Part shown: positions 35,328-44,107 of the stretch, piece after piece | Layout of the letters: each line of letters opens with the position of its first letter | Numbering within the stretch: position 1 is the first letter of the stretch | Origin: Neoaquamicrobium microcysteis | Lineage (GTDB): Bacteria > Pseudomonadota > Alphaproteobacteria > Rhizobiales > Rhizobiaceae | Direction of reading: 5' to 3' | DNA: 64,000 nt | Assembly: GCF_008180155.1 (NCBI RefSeq) | Contig: NZ_VSZS01000068.1 | Location: 124,001 to 188,000, forward strand | The notes under the pieces: generated by a model | Databases searched by the model: none | What the model saw: only the letters and a program-made list of their open reading frames with translations | Told to the model about the DNA's origin: nothing | Position numbers and translations under genes: made by a program

Positions 35328-35665
35328 TGACCTACGCGCAATTGCGCACCGCGCTCGCTCGGATGGAGGAGAGCCTGGCTGAGACCCGGCACAACCTCGC
35401 CCTTGTCGAGCGCCGGCTTTGCGACGGCGCGGAAGCCGAGACCATCAGGCGGCGCCCGAAGTCGCGCTGGTATCATCGCCGGATGAGCCGCTGGACCGGA
35501 GCCGACGAGGCCGAATACCGGCGCATCCTCGATCGTACGTCCAAAGCCGCGCAGGCCGAGCTTGAGCGGCTTCGCCGCAAGGTCGAGCGGCAGAACGGCG
35601 CGATTTTAGCGCTGCGCTGCAAATACCGCATCAACGACGAACGGCCCCGGCAGTACGCCTTGTGA
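35324..35665 (+). CDS. Small conserved-looking protein of unknown function
   Basis: A 113-aa, highly charged, probably helical protein (LARMEESLAETRHNLALVERRL; LDRTSKAAQAELERLRRKVERQNG), consistent with a coiled coil at both ends. The ATG overlaps the ardC stop, so the two are translated together. I do not recognise a family. The reading frame, start overlap and codon use support a real gene. Confidence 0.75.
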   Translation: MMTYAQLRTALARMEESLAETRHNLALVERRLCDGAEAETIRRRPKSRWYHRRMSRWTGADEAEYRRILDRTSKAAQAELERLRRKVERQNGAILALRCKYRINDERPRQYAL

Positions 35666-35736
35666 CCGTTCCGGCCGATGGCTGCGCCGGTGTGTGCCGG
35701 CGCAGCCGAGAGGAAGAGAGGTGCCGGGGTTTCCGT

Positions 35737-35776
35737 GACGGGTTGGAAGCGGAGAGAGAGGCTCTCCGCGCCCGTC
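35737..35776 (+). promoter_or_regulatory. Hairpin leader of the ParB-like gene (leader family A)
   Basis: Outer stem GACGGG (35737-35742) with CCCGTC (35771-35776), inner perfect 8-bp stem GCGGAGAG (35749-35756) with CTCTCCGC (35762-35769) and loop AGAGG, ending 15 nt before the ATG. The inner stem sequence differs from the ardC leader but pairing, loop and spacing are kept (compensatory change). Confidence 0.75.
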
Positions 35777-35790
35777 GTGGAGAAACCACG

Positions 35791-37944
35791 ATGGCAAGAG
35801 CTGCCAGGAAGAAGTCCGCCGCCGTCCCAATGATCGTGTTCTCGCGGGCGCGCGATATTCCGTTCAACCGGATCAGGCTGTCGGACAGCAATGTCCGCGA
35901 GGTCGACGTCGAGGCCGGCCTGGACGAACTCACCTTCGACATCGACCGCCGCGAGGACCTCGTGCAGGGTCTCAATGTCCGTGCCATCCTCGACGCGGAC
36001 GGCAACGAGACCGGCGATTTCGAGACGCCGGCGGGCGGGCGCCGCTACAGGTCGATCGCCCGGCTCGTGAAGGCGGGGCGTTTCCCCGAGGACGGGCTCG
36101 TTCCCTGCATCGTCAAGAAGGCCGACGCCAAGACCTCGGCCGTGGACGACTCGCTCGCAGAGAACGTGCTGCGGCTGGCGCTGCATCCCCTCGATCAGTT
36201 CCGCGCCTTCAAGCGCATGGTCGACGGCGGCATGTCCGAGGCGGAGGTCGCCACCGCCTACTTCACCACCGAGCGCTATGTCGCGCAGCGCCTCGCGCTC
36301 GCCAAGGTCTCGCCGAAGCTGCTGGAGGTCTATGCCGAGAACGGCATGACGCTGGCGCTGCTGGAGACCTTCACCGCGAATCCCGATCATGCCCGTCAGG
36401 AGCAGGTCTGGGATGCCGTGAGGCAGTCGCACTACCGCGAACCCTGGCACGTCCGCCAGATGCTCACCGAGACCAGCGTTCCCGCGTCCGACAAGCGCGC
36501 CATGTTCATCGGCCTCGACGCCTATGTCGCGGCCGGCGGCCCGGTGCTGCCCCGCTACCTGTTCGACGAGGAGGATGGCGGCTGGCTCGACGACGTGCCT
36601 CTGCTCGACAGGCTGGTTGCGGACAAGCTCAGGACCGTCGCCGACGAGGTGGCCTCCGAGGGCTGGAAGTGGATCGCCGTCAGCCTCGACCTCCCGCTCG
36701 GCCACGAGCGGGGCCTTCGCGTGCTCGCCGGCACCTTGCCCGAACTCACGCGGAAGGAGCGCAAGCAGCGCGAGGCGCTGCGCGACGAGTACGACGCCCT
36801 GATGGCCGAGCATGACGGCTGCGACGAGCTGCCCGACGAGATCCACCAGCGGCTCAGCGAGATCGAGGCGGCGCTTGACGCCTTCGAGAACCGCCCGGCC
36901 ATCTATGACCCGGCCGAGATCGCCGGCGCCGGCGCCTTCATCTCGGTCGATTCCGATGGCGATCTTGTCGTCGAACGCGGCTATGTCCGGCCCGAGGACG
37001 AGCCGGCCGCGGCCGTCGACGGCGAAGCGCCGGAGGCCGTAGGCGCCGACGGCGACGGCACGGAGGAGCCGCGAGTCATGCGGACCGTCATCACCATCGG
37101 CGGCGAGCCTGCCGAGCCGGAGGAGGACGAGGAAGACGTCATCCGTCCCCTGTCGGAAAGGCTGGTGGCCGAGCTGACGGCGCATCGCACGCTCGCCCTG
37201 CGCGACGCCGTGGGCGCCAACCCGCAGGTCGCGCTCACGGCGCTGCTGCACAAGCTGGTGCGCGACACGTTCGGGCGCTCCACCACCGGCGCCGCGGTCG
37301 GGGCTTCCGTCCGCGAGGTCTATTTCCGCGAGCAGGGTCCGGACCTCAAGGACAGCCCCTATGCGCAGTCGGTCAAGGAGCGGCACGACGGCTGGAAGGC
37401 GGACCTTCCGTCCGACGACGACGCGCTCTGGGACTGGCTCGCCGCGCTCGACGAGGCCAGCCGCCTGGCGCTGCTCGCCCATTGCGTGAGCTACGGCGTC
37501 AACGCGCTCTACGAGCGGCCGAACCCGATCAGCGCCAGCGGCATCTCGCAGCACGGTCTCGACCTTCGCATGGCCGAGGCCGACCGGCTCGCCCGCACCA
37601 CCGGCCTCGACATGATCGAGGCGGGCTTCCGGCCCACGGTCGAAAACTATCTCGGCCGCGTTCCGAAGACCCGCATCCTCGAAGCCGTCCGCGAGGGCGC
37701 CGGCGATCGCGCGGCCGACCTGATCGCCCATCTGAAGAAGGGCGACATGGCCGAGGAAGCCGAACGGCTGCTCGCTGAAACCGGCTGGCTGCCCGAGCCG
37801 CTGCGGCCGCTCGACGCCGAGCCGGAGCTTGAGGCGGGCACGGAGGGCGATGGCGAGGCGCTTCCCGCCTTCCTCGCCGGTGATGAGGAGGAGGCGGTCG
37901 GCAGCGTTGAGGGCGATCCCGAGCATCTGGTCGCCGCCGAATAG
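35791..37944 (+). CDS. ParB/RepB-like nuclease-domain protein
   Basis: A 717-aa protein. The N-terminal ParB-like domain (residues 20-130: IPFNRIRLSDSNVREVD, AGGRRYRSIARLV, CIVKKADAKTSAVDDSLAENV) is followed by a helix-turn-helix region (MSEAEVATAYFTTERYVAQRLALAKVSP) and a long acidic C-terminal part rich in Glu/Asp. It is twice the size of a plasmid ParB, so it is unlikely to be a simple centromere binder. Such large ParB-fold proteins are common on alphaproteobacterial conjugative elements. The start at 35791 follows its hairpin leader; the frame upstream is not coding. Confidence 0.88.
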   Translation: MARAARKKSAAVPMIVFSRARDIPFNRIRLSDSNVREVDVEAGLDELTFDIDRREDLVQGLNVRAILDADGNETGDFETPAGGRRYRSIARLVKAGRFPEDGLVPCIVKKADAKTSAVDDSLAENVLRLALHPLDQFRAFKRMVDGGMSEAEVATAYFTTERYVAQRLALAKVSPKLLEVYAENGMTLALLETFTANPDHARQEQVWDAVRQSHYREPWHVRQMLTETSVPASDKRAMFIGLDAYVAAGGPVLPRYLFDEEDGGWLDDVPLLDRLVADKLRTVADEVASEGWKWIAVSLDLPLGHERGLRVLAGTLPELTRKERKQREALRDEYDALMAEHDGCDELPDEIHQRLSEIEAALDAFENRPAIYDPAEIAGAGAFISVDSDGDLVVERGYVRPEDEPAAAVDGEAPEAVGADGDGTEEPRVMRTVITIGGEPAEPEEDEEDVIRPLSERLVAELTAHRTLALRDAVGANPQVALTALLHKLVRDTFGRSTTGAAVGASVREVYFREQGPDLKDSPYAQSVKERHDGWKADLPSDDDALWDWLAALDEASRLALLAHCVSYGVNALYERPNPISASGISQHGLDLRMAEADRLARTTGLDMIEAGFRPTVENYLGRVPKTRILEAVREGAGDRAADLIAHLKKGDMAEEAERLLAETGWLPEPLRPLDAEPELEAGTEGDGEALPAFLAGDEEEAVGSVEGDPEHLVAAE

Positions 37945-37987
37945 TCGCGGAGCGGCTCCGGCCGCTCCCTTCCATCCCTTCACTCTC

Positions 37988-38030
37988 GGCCCGGCCATGC
38001 GCCGGGCCGTTATCGTTTCAGGAGATCGAC
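37988..38030 (+). promoter_or_regulatory. Hairpin leader (leader family B)
   Basis: A perfect 8-bp stem GGCCCGGC (37988-37995) with GCCGGGCC (38001-38008), CATGC loop, then TTATCGTTTCAGGAG and the ATG of the 86-aa gene, 23 nt after the stem. The same hairpin plus TCGTTTCAGGAG recurs at 38517-38558. Confidence 0.75.
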
Positions 38031-38291
38031 ATGGCGATTCCCGACCATGCACGCACCAACTTCAAGACGCTGCTGAGAGCGGCTGGCGATGGCAACCTCG
38101 CCCTGATGGAGTGCCAGGACGCCGCGACCGGCAACCTGCGCTACGTCATCTGCGCGGTCGGCCGCGACGGCGGCGATTACGTCTTCACGCCGTTCGGCCA
38201 TCTGGCCGATGGCGATCCCTACGACGCCTATCTTCCGCCGGACCCGGACGATCCGTCCGGCTTCCTGGCGCCCGACGACGGAGGCCGGTGA
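38031..38291 (+). CDS. Small DUF6117-like protein
   Basis: An 86-aa protein, MAIPDHARTNFKTLLRAA at the start and DYVFTPFGHLADGDPYDAYLPP near the end; I recall this as the DUF6117 type found on conjugative elements, without a known function. It has AGGAG at good spacing and overlaps the next gene by 1 nt (TGATG). Confidence 0.8.
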   Translation: MAIPDHARTNFKTLLRAAGDGNLALMECQDAATGNLRYVICAVGRDGGDYVFTPFGHLADGDPYDAYLPPDPDDPSGFLAPDDGGR

Positions 38292-38488
38292 TGCTGCACA
38301 CGCTCTATCCCAATCTCGGCGTCACCCCGCTCGATACGGACCGGGCCGTGCTCCGGGCGGCGGTAAGATTTCTGTCGCCGGAAGTCCGCGCCGATCCGTG
38401 CCGGCGGCTGCTCCGCAGGATCTTCTACTGCGCGATGCTTCGCCGCCACGCGGAGATCCAGCGTGGCTTCATGCGAACCCGCCACTGA
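38291..38488 (+). CDS. Small basic protein of unknown function
   Basis: A 65-aa protein (MLHTLYPNLGVTPLDTD at the N-terminus, then RFLSPEVRADPCRRLLRRIFY) rich in Arg. Its ATG overlaps the stop of the DUF6117-like gene, arguing for coupled translation. No family recognised. Confidence 0.65.
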   Translation: MLHTLYPNLGVTPLDTDRAVLRAAVRFLSPEVRADPCRRLLRRIFYCAMLRRHAEIQRGFMRTRH

Positions 38489-38516
38489 CGTCGTTCCCTC
38501 CCTTTCTCCCAACCTC

Positions 38517-38558
38517 GCCCGGCCTCTTGCCGGGCATTTTTCGTTTCAGGAGGCTTCC
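38517..38558 (+). promoter_or_regulatory. Hairpin leader (leader family B)
   Basis: Stem GCCCGGC (38517-38523) with GCCGGGC (38529-38535), CTCTT loop, followed by ATTTTTCGTTTCAGGAGG. The T-run right after the stem could also act as a terminator/attenuator for the gene before. The ATG is 24 nt after the stem. Confidence 0.75.
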
Positions 38559-38972
38559 ATGCCCACCTTCACCATCGAGACCGCGCATGACGTGCCGGTC
38601 TACCGTCTTCGCAGCTACGAGGCCGATACCGTCGACAAGGCATGCCGGCTGGCGGTGGACGACGGCGATTGGTCGATCCGCAAGATTTCTCACGACACCC
38701 CCGGCGAAACCTTCGTCAGCGGCATCTGGGAAGGAACCGGCGCTCCCCACTCGGCCCGCAGCCTTCCGGTTCCCTCGCAATATGGCGACACCATGCGCCG
38801 GAAGGCCCGGCATTTCGAGGTGCTGCTCGGCCTTCTCAAGATGTTCGCCGCCGCCGATCCGGCAGCGCCTGAACTCGCGCTCTGGCGGCAACGTGCGGTG
38901 TCCGCAATCGCCAAGGCCGAAGCGATGATGGCCGCCGCCCGCGATCCCAAGGGGAGCGACCGCCATGCCTGA
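38559..38972 (+). CDS. Protein of unknown function
   Basis: A 137-aa soluble protein (PTFTIETAHDVPVYRLRSYEA; DGDWSIRKISHDTPGETFVSG; C-terminal helix LALWRQRAVSAIAKAEAMMAAA). It follows the family-B leader with GGAGG 6-7 nt before the ATG and overlaps the next gene by 8 nt. No domain recognised. Confidence 0.75.
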   Translation: MPTFTIETAHDVPVYRLRSYEADTVDKACRLAVDDGDWSIRKISHDTPGETFVSGIWEGTGAPHSARSLPVPSQYGDTMRRKARHFEVLLGLLKMFAAADPAAPELALWRQRAVSAIAKAEAMMAAARDPKGSDRHA

Positions 38973-39609
38973 GATCGTCGAAACCACCGTCTACCGCCTC
39001 GGTGAGCTGTCCGCGGACGCGAAGGACAGGGCGCGTGCATGGTATCGCGAAGGCGCGTTCGACCATGACTTGCACGAGTTCATCTTCGATGATTTCGAGC
39101 GTGTCTGCGAGATTCTCGGCGTGCGGCTCCGGACCCGCACCGTTCCGCTCTATGGCGGCGGCACCCGTCAGAAGCCGTGCATCTACTTCTCCGGCTTCTG
39201 GAGCCAGGGCGACGGTGCTTGTTTCGAGGGAAGCTACAGCCACGCCAGGGGCGCACCGCGAAAAATCCGCGACCATGCTCCCAAGGATGGCGAGCTTCAC
39301 CGGATCGCCGACGCGCTCCAGGCGATCCAGCGCCGCAACTTCTACCAGCTCCATGCCGGCGTCAGCCATCGCGGCCGCTACTGCCACGAATACTGCATGG
39401 TCATATCGGTGGAACGCGACAGTCCTATCTATCAGGACATGACCGCCGACGCCGAGGACGCCGTGACGGAGGCGCTGCGCGATCTCGCACGCTGGTTCTA
39501 CCGCCAGCTTGAGCGTGAATACGAGTTTCTGTTGTCGGACGAGGTGGTCGACGAGGCCATTGCCGCGAACGAATACACCTTCACCTCATCTGGCCGCCGC
39601 TTCGGCTGA
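38965..39609 (+). CDS. Protein of unknown function, sometimes labelled TA-system antitoxin
   Basis: A 214-aa protein (ETTVYRLGELSADAKDRARAWY; IYFSGFWSQGDGACFEGSY; REYEFLLSDEVVDEAIAANEYTFTSSGRRFG). Similar proteins on mobile elements and phages are labelled antitoxin of a toxin-antitoxin stability system, but no toxin-like partner is adjacent and I cannot support that role. The ATG overlaps the preceding gene. Confidence 0.78.
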   Translation: MPEIVETTVYRLGELSADAKDRARAWYREGAFDHDLHEFIFDDFERVCEILGVRLRTRTVPLYGGGTRQKPCIYFSGFWSQGDGACFEGSYSHARGAPRKIRDHAPKDGELHRIADALQAIQRRNFYQLHAGVSHRGRYCHEYCMVISVERDSPIYQDMTADAEDAVTEALRDLARWFYRQLEREYEFLLSDEVVDEAIAANEYTFTSSGRRFG

Positions 39610-39672
39610 TCCGCTTCCGGCAGATCGCGCGGGCGCTTGCCGGTCCCGGTGGTCCGAGAGCGAGAGGAAGGC

Positions 39673-39726
39673 CGGGACGGGTTCGAGCCGGTGCGGTCGA
39701 GAGAGAGCGCCGGTCGGCTCGTCCCG
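39673..39726 (+). promoter_or_regulatory. Hairpin leader of the helicase/methyltransferase gene
   Basis: CGGGAC (39673-39678) pairs with GTCCCG (39721-39726) and GAGCCG (39685-39690) with CGGCTC (39715-39720), loop region containing GAGAGAGAG. The upstream GAGAGGAAGGCCGGG motif matches the flank of the family-A leaders. It ends 25 nt before the ATG. Confidence 0.6.
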
Positions 39727-39751
39727 TTCCCGCTCTCCTTGAGGCTCCCAT

Positions 39752-42700
39752 ATGAACATGATGCCCGCTACCGTGGCCGCCAACGCTGCCGCGCCGATCC
39801 CGCTCGCCTCCGAGCCCGGCACCGCCGCCGCCATCCTCGCGGCCGCGCAGCTCCTTCTCCCCCATCTCGAACGCGGCCAGCGCATCGACGCTCCGGCGCT
39901 GCGCCACGCGATGGAAACCGCCTTCGGCGGCTCCGACGCGGCGGGCGCATGGAACTGGAAGACCGCCTACGAAGCCTGCGAGGCGGCCACGGTGCTGTTC
40001 CTGCGCAAGTTCGGCAAGGCGCTGCTCCGCAAGAGCGGCTCTCCCGCTGCGAGCCTGCCGCTGCTGGAACGCATCGCGGCGCTGATGCTGACCCACACGC
40101 GCCGCTCCGAGGAGGTGCAATCCTTCCAGCAGTTCTCGACCCCGATCCCGCTCGGCCTGGTCGCGGCCACCGCCGCCGCGATCACGCCGGCCGACCGCGT
40201 GCTGGAGCCCTCGGCCGGCACCGGCCTGCTCGCCATCCTGGCCGAGATCGCCGGGGGCACGCTCGTCCTCAACGAGCTGGCCGAGACCCGCGCCTCGCTC
40301 CTCTCCTCCCTCTTTCCGGCCCTGTCCGTCACGCGCTTCGATGCGGCCCAGATCGACGACCACCTCGACCTGGCCGTGACGCCGACCGTGGTGCTGATGA
40401 ACCCGCCATTCTCGGTCATGGCGCATGTCGAGACCCGCATGGCGGACGCGGCATTCCGCCATGTCGCCTCTGCGCTGGCGCGCCTCGCTCCCGGCGGCCG
40501 CCTTGTCACCATCACCGGCGCCAACTTCGCACCCGACGCACCCGAATGGGCTTCCGCCTACGCCCGTCTGCAGGAACGCGGCCGTGTCGTATTCACGGCC
40601 GCCATCGACGGCGCCGTCTATGCCAAGCACGGCACGACGTTCCCGACGCGGCTGACCGTCATCGACAAGCAGCCGGCCGACGATCCCACAGTCTTTCCCG
40701 CGTCGCTCGGCATCGCGCCCGACGCGGATGCGCTGATGGGCTGGGTTGCCGAGCATGTGCCGGCCCGCCTGCCGGTCGATCCCGCCGTCGCGGTTCCGGT
40801 CGCCGCCACGCCCGCGCCCCGCACCGTGCGCGGCTATCTCGCCCGCTCCGCAAAGGCCGCGCCGAGGAAGCCCCTAGCCGAGCCGGAAGGCGTTGACCTC
40901 AGCTACGAGATCATCGACCGCCAGGATGCCGGGAGCGCCGGCATCACCGATTCCATCTATGAGGAATACGCGCTCCAGTCGATCCGCATCCCCGGCGCGC
41001 AGCCTCATCCGACCAAGCTGGTGCAGTCGGCGGCGATGGCGTCCGTCGCGCCGCCGAAGCCGAGCTACCGGCCGCGCCTGCCGGCCAACATCCGCGACCT
41101 CCTGTCGGATGCCCAGCTCGAAACCCTGATCTATGCCGGCGAGGCCCATTCCGATTATCTCGCCGGCGCGTGGACGGTCGATGAGACCTTCGACGTCGTG
41201 ACGGCCGCTGCCGACGACGCGAGTGGTTCCGTCCGCTTCCGGCGCGGCTTCATGATCGGTGACGGCACCGGCGTCGGCAAGGGCCGCGAATCCGCGAGCA
41301 TCATCCTCGACAACTGGATGAGAGGCCGCCGCAAGGCGCTGTGGATCTCGAAGTCGGACAAGCTGCTCGAAGACGCGCAACGGGATTGGTCGGCGCTCGG
41401 CATGGAGCGCCTGCTGATTACGCCGCAGTCGCGCTTCCCGCAGGGCAAGCCGATCACGCTGCCGGAAGGCATCCTGTTCACCACCTACGCCACGCTCAGG
41501 ACCGACGAGCGCGGCGAGAAGGCGTCGCGCGTCCAGCAGATCGTGGACTGGCTCGGCGCCGACTGGGATGGCGTCGTCATCTTCGACGAATGCCACGCGC
41601 TTCAGAACGCCGTCGGCGGCAAGGGCGAGCGGGGCGATGCCGCTCCGTCGCAGCAGGGCCGCGCCGGGCTTCGTCTCCAGCATGCGCTTCCCGACGCCCG
41701 CGTCGTCTATGTCTCGGCGACCGGCGCCACCACGGTTCACAATTTGGCCTATGCGCAGAGGTTGGGCTTGTGGGGCGGCGAGGACTTCCCGTTCTCGACG
41801 CGGGCCGAGTTCGTCGAGGCGATTGAGGCCGGCGGTGTTGCGGCGATGGAGGTGCTGGCCCGCGACCTGCGCGCGCTCGGCCTCTACACCGCGCGCTCGC
41901 TCTCCTTCGACGGCGTGGAATACGAGCTGGTCGAGCACGAGCTAACGCCCGAGCAGACCCGCATCTACGACGCCTATGCCGGGGCGTTCGCCATCATCCA
42001 CAACAACCTCGACGCCGCCATGCAGGCCGCCAACATCATCGGCGGAGGCGAAGGCGGCTCCGGCACGCTGAACAAGCAGGCAAAGTCCGCCGCGCGCTCC
42101 GCATTCGAGTCGGCCAAGCAGCGCTTCTTCGGCCATCTGCTCACCAGCATGAAGACGCCCACCCTGATCCGCTCGATCGAGCGCGATCTGGAGGCGGGCC
42201 ATGCCTCCGTGGTGCAGATCGTCTCGACCGGCGAGGCGCTGATGGAGCGCAGGCTGGCGGAGCTTCCCACGGAGGAATGGAACGACGTCCGCGTTGACAT
42301 AACGCCTCGCGAGTATGTCCTGGACTACCTTCGCCATTCTTTCCCGGTGCAGCTCTACGAGCCCTTCACCGACTCGGAGGGCAGGCTGTCGTCGCGGCCC
42401 GTCACGCGCGACGGCCAGCCGGTCGAGAGCCGCGAGGCCGTCGCCCGCCGGGATACGCTGATCGCGAAGCTGGCGAGCCTGCCGCCCGTTCCCGGCGCGC
42501 TCGACCAGATCGTCCAGCGCTTCGGCACCGACATCGTGGCCGAAGTCACCGGCCGGTCGCGCCGCATCGTCCGCAGGACGAGCAATGGCGGCCACGATCG
42601 GCTCGTCGTCGAGACCCGCGCCGGCTCGGCCAATCTCGCGGAGACCGCCGCCTTCATGGACGACCAGAGGCGGGTTCTGGTCTTCTCGGACGCGGGCGGA

Positions 42701-44107
42701 ACGGGCCGCAGCTACCACGCCGAACTGTCGGCGCGGAACACACGGCTGCGCGTCCACTATCTCCTCGAACCCGGCTGGAAGGCCGACGCCGCCATCCAGG
42801 GGCTCGGCCGCACGCACCGGACCAATCAGGCGCAGCCGCCCCTGTTCCGGCCGATCGCCACCAACGTCAAGGCCGAGAAGCGGTTTCTCAGCACGATCGC
42901 GCGCCGGCTCGACACGCTGGGCGCGATCACGCGCGGCCAGCGGCAGACCGGCGGTCAGGGCCTGTTCCGCCCGGAGGACAATCTGGAATCGCATTATGCC
43001 CGCGACGCGCTGCGCCAGCTCTACATGCTGATCGTGCGCGGCAAGGTCGAGGGCTGCTCGCTGGGGAAGTTCGAGGCGTCGACCGGCCTAAAGCTGATGG
43101 ATTCGACCGGCATCAAGGACGAGTTGCCGCCGATCACCACCTTCCTCAACCGGCTGCTCGCGCTCACCATCGAGATGCAAGGCATCATCTTCACCGCCTT
43201 CGAGGGGTTGCTGAACGCGCGGATCGAAGGCGCCATCGCGTCGGGCAGCTACGATGCCGGCCTGGAGACGCTGAGCGCCGAGAGCTTCGTCGTCACCGGA
43301 AGGGAGACGATCTACACGCATCCCGGCACCGGCGCCGAGACCCGGCTTCTCACCATCTCCGAGCGCAAGCGCAACCGGCCGGTCACGCTCGATGCCGCGC
43401 TCGACCATCTCCTTGACCCGCGCGCGAAGCTGCTGGTCAACGAACGCTCCGGCCGCGCCGCGGTGCGGGTCCATGCGCCGTCCGTGATGACCGACGATGG
43501 CGATGTCCAGTATCGCGTCCGGCTGATCCGGCCGATGGAGGCTCACACCATCCCGTTCGGTGCGATGGTCGGAAGCCATTGGGTCGAGGCGGACCGAGAC
43601 GCCTTCGCATCGGTCTGGCAGGCAGAGGTGGCGGAGGTGCCGGAGTTCTCGGATTCCACCATCCACATCGTCACCGGCCTGCTGCTGCCGATCTGGCGAC
43701 GCCTGCCCAACGAGTCCTCGCGCGTCTACCGGCTTCAGACCGATGACGGCGAGCGCATCATCGGCCGCAGGGTCTCGCCGGCATGGGCGGCGAACGCGGT
43801 GACGACCGGATCGGTCTCGCTCTCTGCCGACGAGGCGTTCGCGGCGCTGATGGAGGGGAGGACCATCATCGACCTCGACGATGGGCTCCAGCTTCGCCGC
43901 GTCCGCGTCATGGGCGCCCACCGCATCGAGCTGTCGGGCTTCACCGACACGATGCGCGAGCGTCTCTCGGCCTACGGCTTGTTCCACGAGATCATCTCGT
44001 GGAAACTACGCATGTTCGTTCCCACCGACGCGAGCGGGGTCGCGGTGCTGGCGAGGCTGCTCGACCGATGGTCGGTCGAGCGCTTCAGCGAACGGGAGGC
44101 CGCATAA
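39752..44107 (+). CDS. Methyltransferase/Strawberry-notch-type helicase fusion
   Basis: A 1,451-aa cytoplasmic protein. The N-terminal part holds an adenine-methyltransferase-like domain (EPSAGTGLLAIL near 150-161; MNPPFS near 215-220). A long middle follows, then a Strawberry-notch/SNF2-type ATPase with the Walker-A-like GDGTGVGKGRE near 504-514, DECHAL near 611-616 and the C-terminal helicase half with GWKADAAIQGLGRTHRTNQ near 1008-1026. Such proteins are common on conjugative elements; proposed roles are DNA protection or processing during transfer. It is by far the largest gene here. ATAATG overlap with the Toprim gene. Confidence 0.9.
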   Translation: MNMMPATVAANAAAPIPLASEPGTAAAILAAAQLLLPHLERGQRIDAPALRHAMETAFGGSDAAGAWNWKTAYEACEAATVLFLRKFGKALLRKSGSPAASLPLLERIAALMLTHTRRSEEVQSFQQFSTPIPLGLVAATAAAITPADRVLEPSAGTGLLAILAEIAGGTLVLNELAETRASLLSSLFPALSVTRFDAAQIDDHLDLAVTPTVVLMNPPFSVMAHVETRMADAAFRHVASALARLAPGGRLVTITGANFAPDAPEWASAYARLQERGRVVFTAAIDGAVYAKHGTTFPTRLTVIDKQPADDPTVFPASLGIAPDADALMGWVAEHVPARLPVDPAVAVPVAATPAPRTVRGYLARSAKAAPRKPLAEPEGVDLSYEIIDRQDAGSAGITDSIYEEYALQSIRIPGAQPHPTKLVQSAAMASVAPPKPSYRPRLPANIRDLLSDAQLETLIYAGEAHSDYLAGAWTVDETFDVVTAAADDASGSVRFRRGFMIGDGTGVGKGRESASIILDNWMRGRRKALWISKSDKLLEDAQRDWSALGMERLLITPQSRFPQGKPITLPEGILFTTYATLRTDERGEKASRVQQIVDWLGADWDGVVIFDECHALQNAVGGKGERGDAAPSQQGRAGLRLQHALPDARVVYVSATGATTVHNLAYAQRLGLWGGEDFPFSTRAEFVEAIEAGGVAAMEVLARDLRALGLYTARSLSFDGVEYELVEHELTPEQTRIYDAYAGAFAIIHNNLDAAMQAANIIGGGEGGSGTLNKQAKSAARSAFESAKQRFFGHLLTSMKTPTLIRSIERDLEAGHASVVQIVSTGEALMERRLAELPTEEWNDVRVDITPREYVLDYLRHSFPVQLYEPFTDSEGRLSSRPVTRDGQPVESREAVARRDTLIAKLASLPPVPGALDQIVQRFGTDIVAEVTGRSRRIVRRTSNGGHDRLVVETRAGSANLAETAAFMDDQRRVLVFSDAGGTGRSYHAELSARNTRLRVHYLLEPGWKADAAIQGLGRTHRTNQAQPPLFRPIATNVKAEKRFLSTIARRLDTLGAITRGQRQTGGQGLFRPEDNLESHYARDALRQLYMLIVRGKVEGCSLGKFEASTGLKLMDSTGIKDELPPITTFLNRLLALTIEMQGIIFTAFEGLLNARIEGAIASGSYDAGLETLSAESFVVTGRETIYTHPGTGAETRLLTISERKRNRPVTLDAALDHLLDPRAKLLVNERSGRAAVRVHAPSVMTDDGDVQYRVRLIRPMEAHTIPFGAMVGSHWVEADRDAFASVWQAEVAEVPEFSDSTIHIVTGLLLPIWRRLPNESSRVYRLQTDDGERIIGRRVSPAWAANAVTTGSVSLSADEAFAALMEGRTIIDLDDGLQLRRVRVMGAHRIELSGFTDTMRERLSAYGLFHEIISWKLRMFVPTDASGVAVLARLLDRWSVERFSEREAA

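Noticed and set aside
35473-38052. 859-codon minus-strand open frame opposite the ParB-like gene
   Set aside because: Antisense shadow with biased composition; the plus-strand gene has domain motifs, leader and ribosome-binding site.
38965-39609. Toxin-antitoxin module suggested by the customary label of this protein type
   Set aside because: No toxin-like gene next to it and no antitoxin DNA-binding fold seen; kept as unknown.
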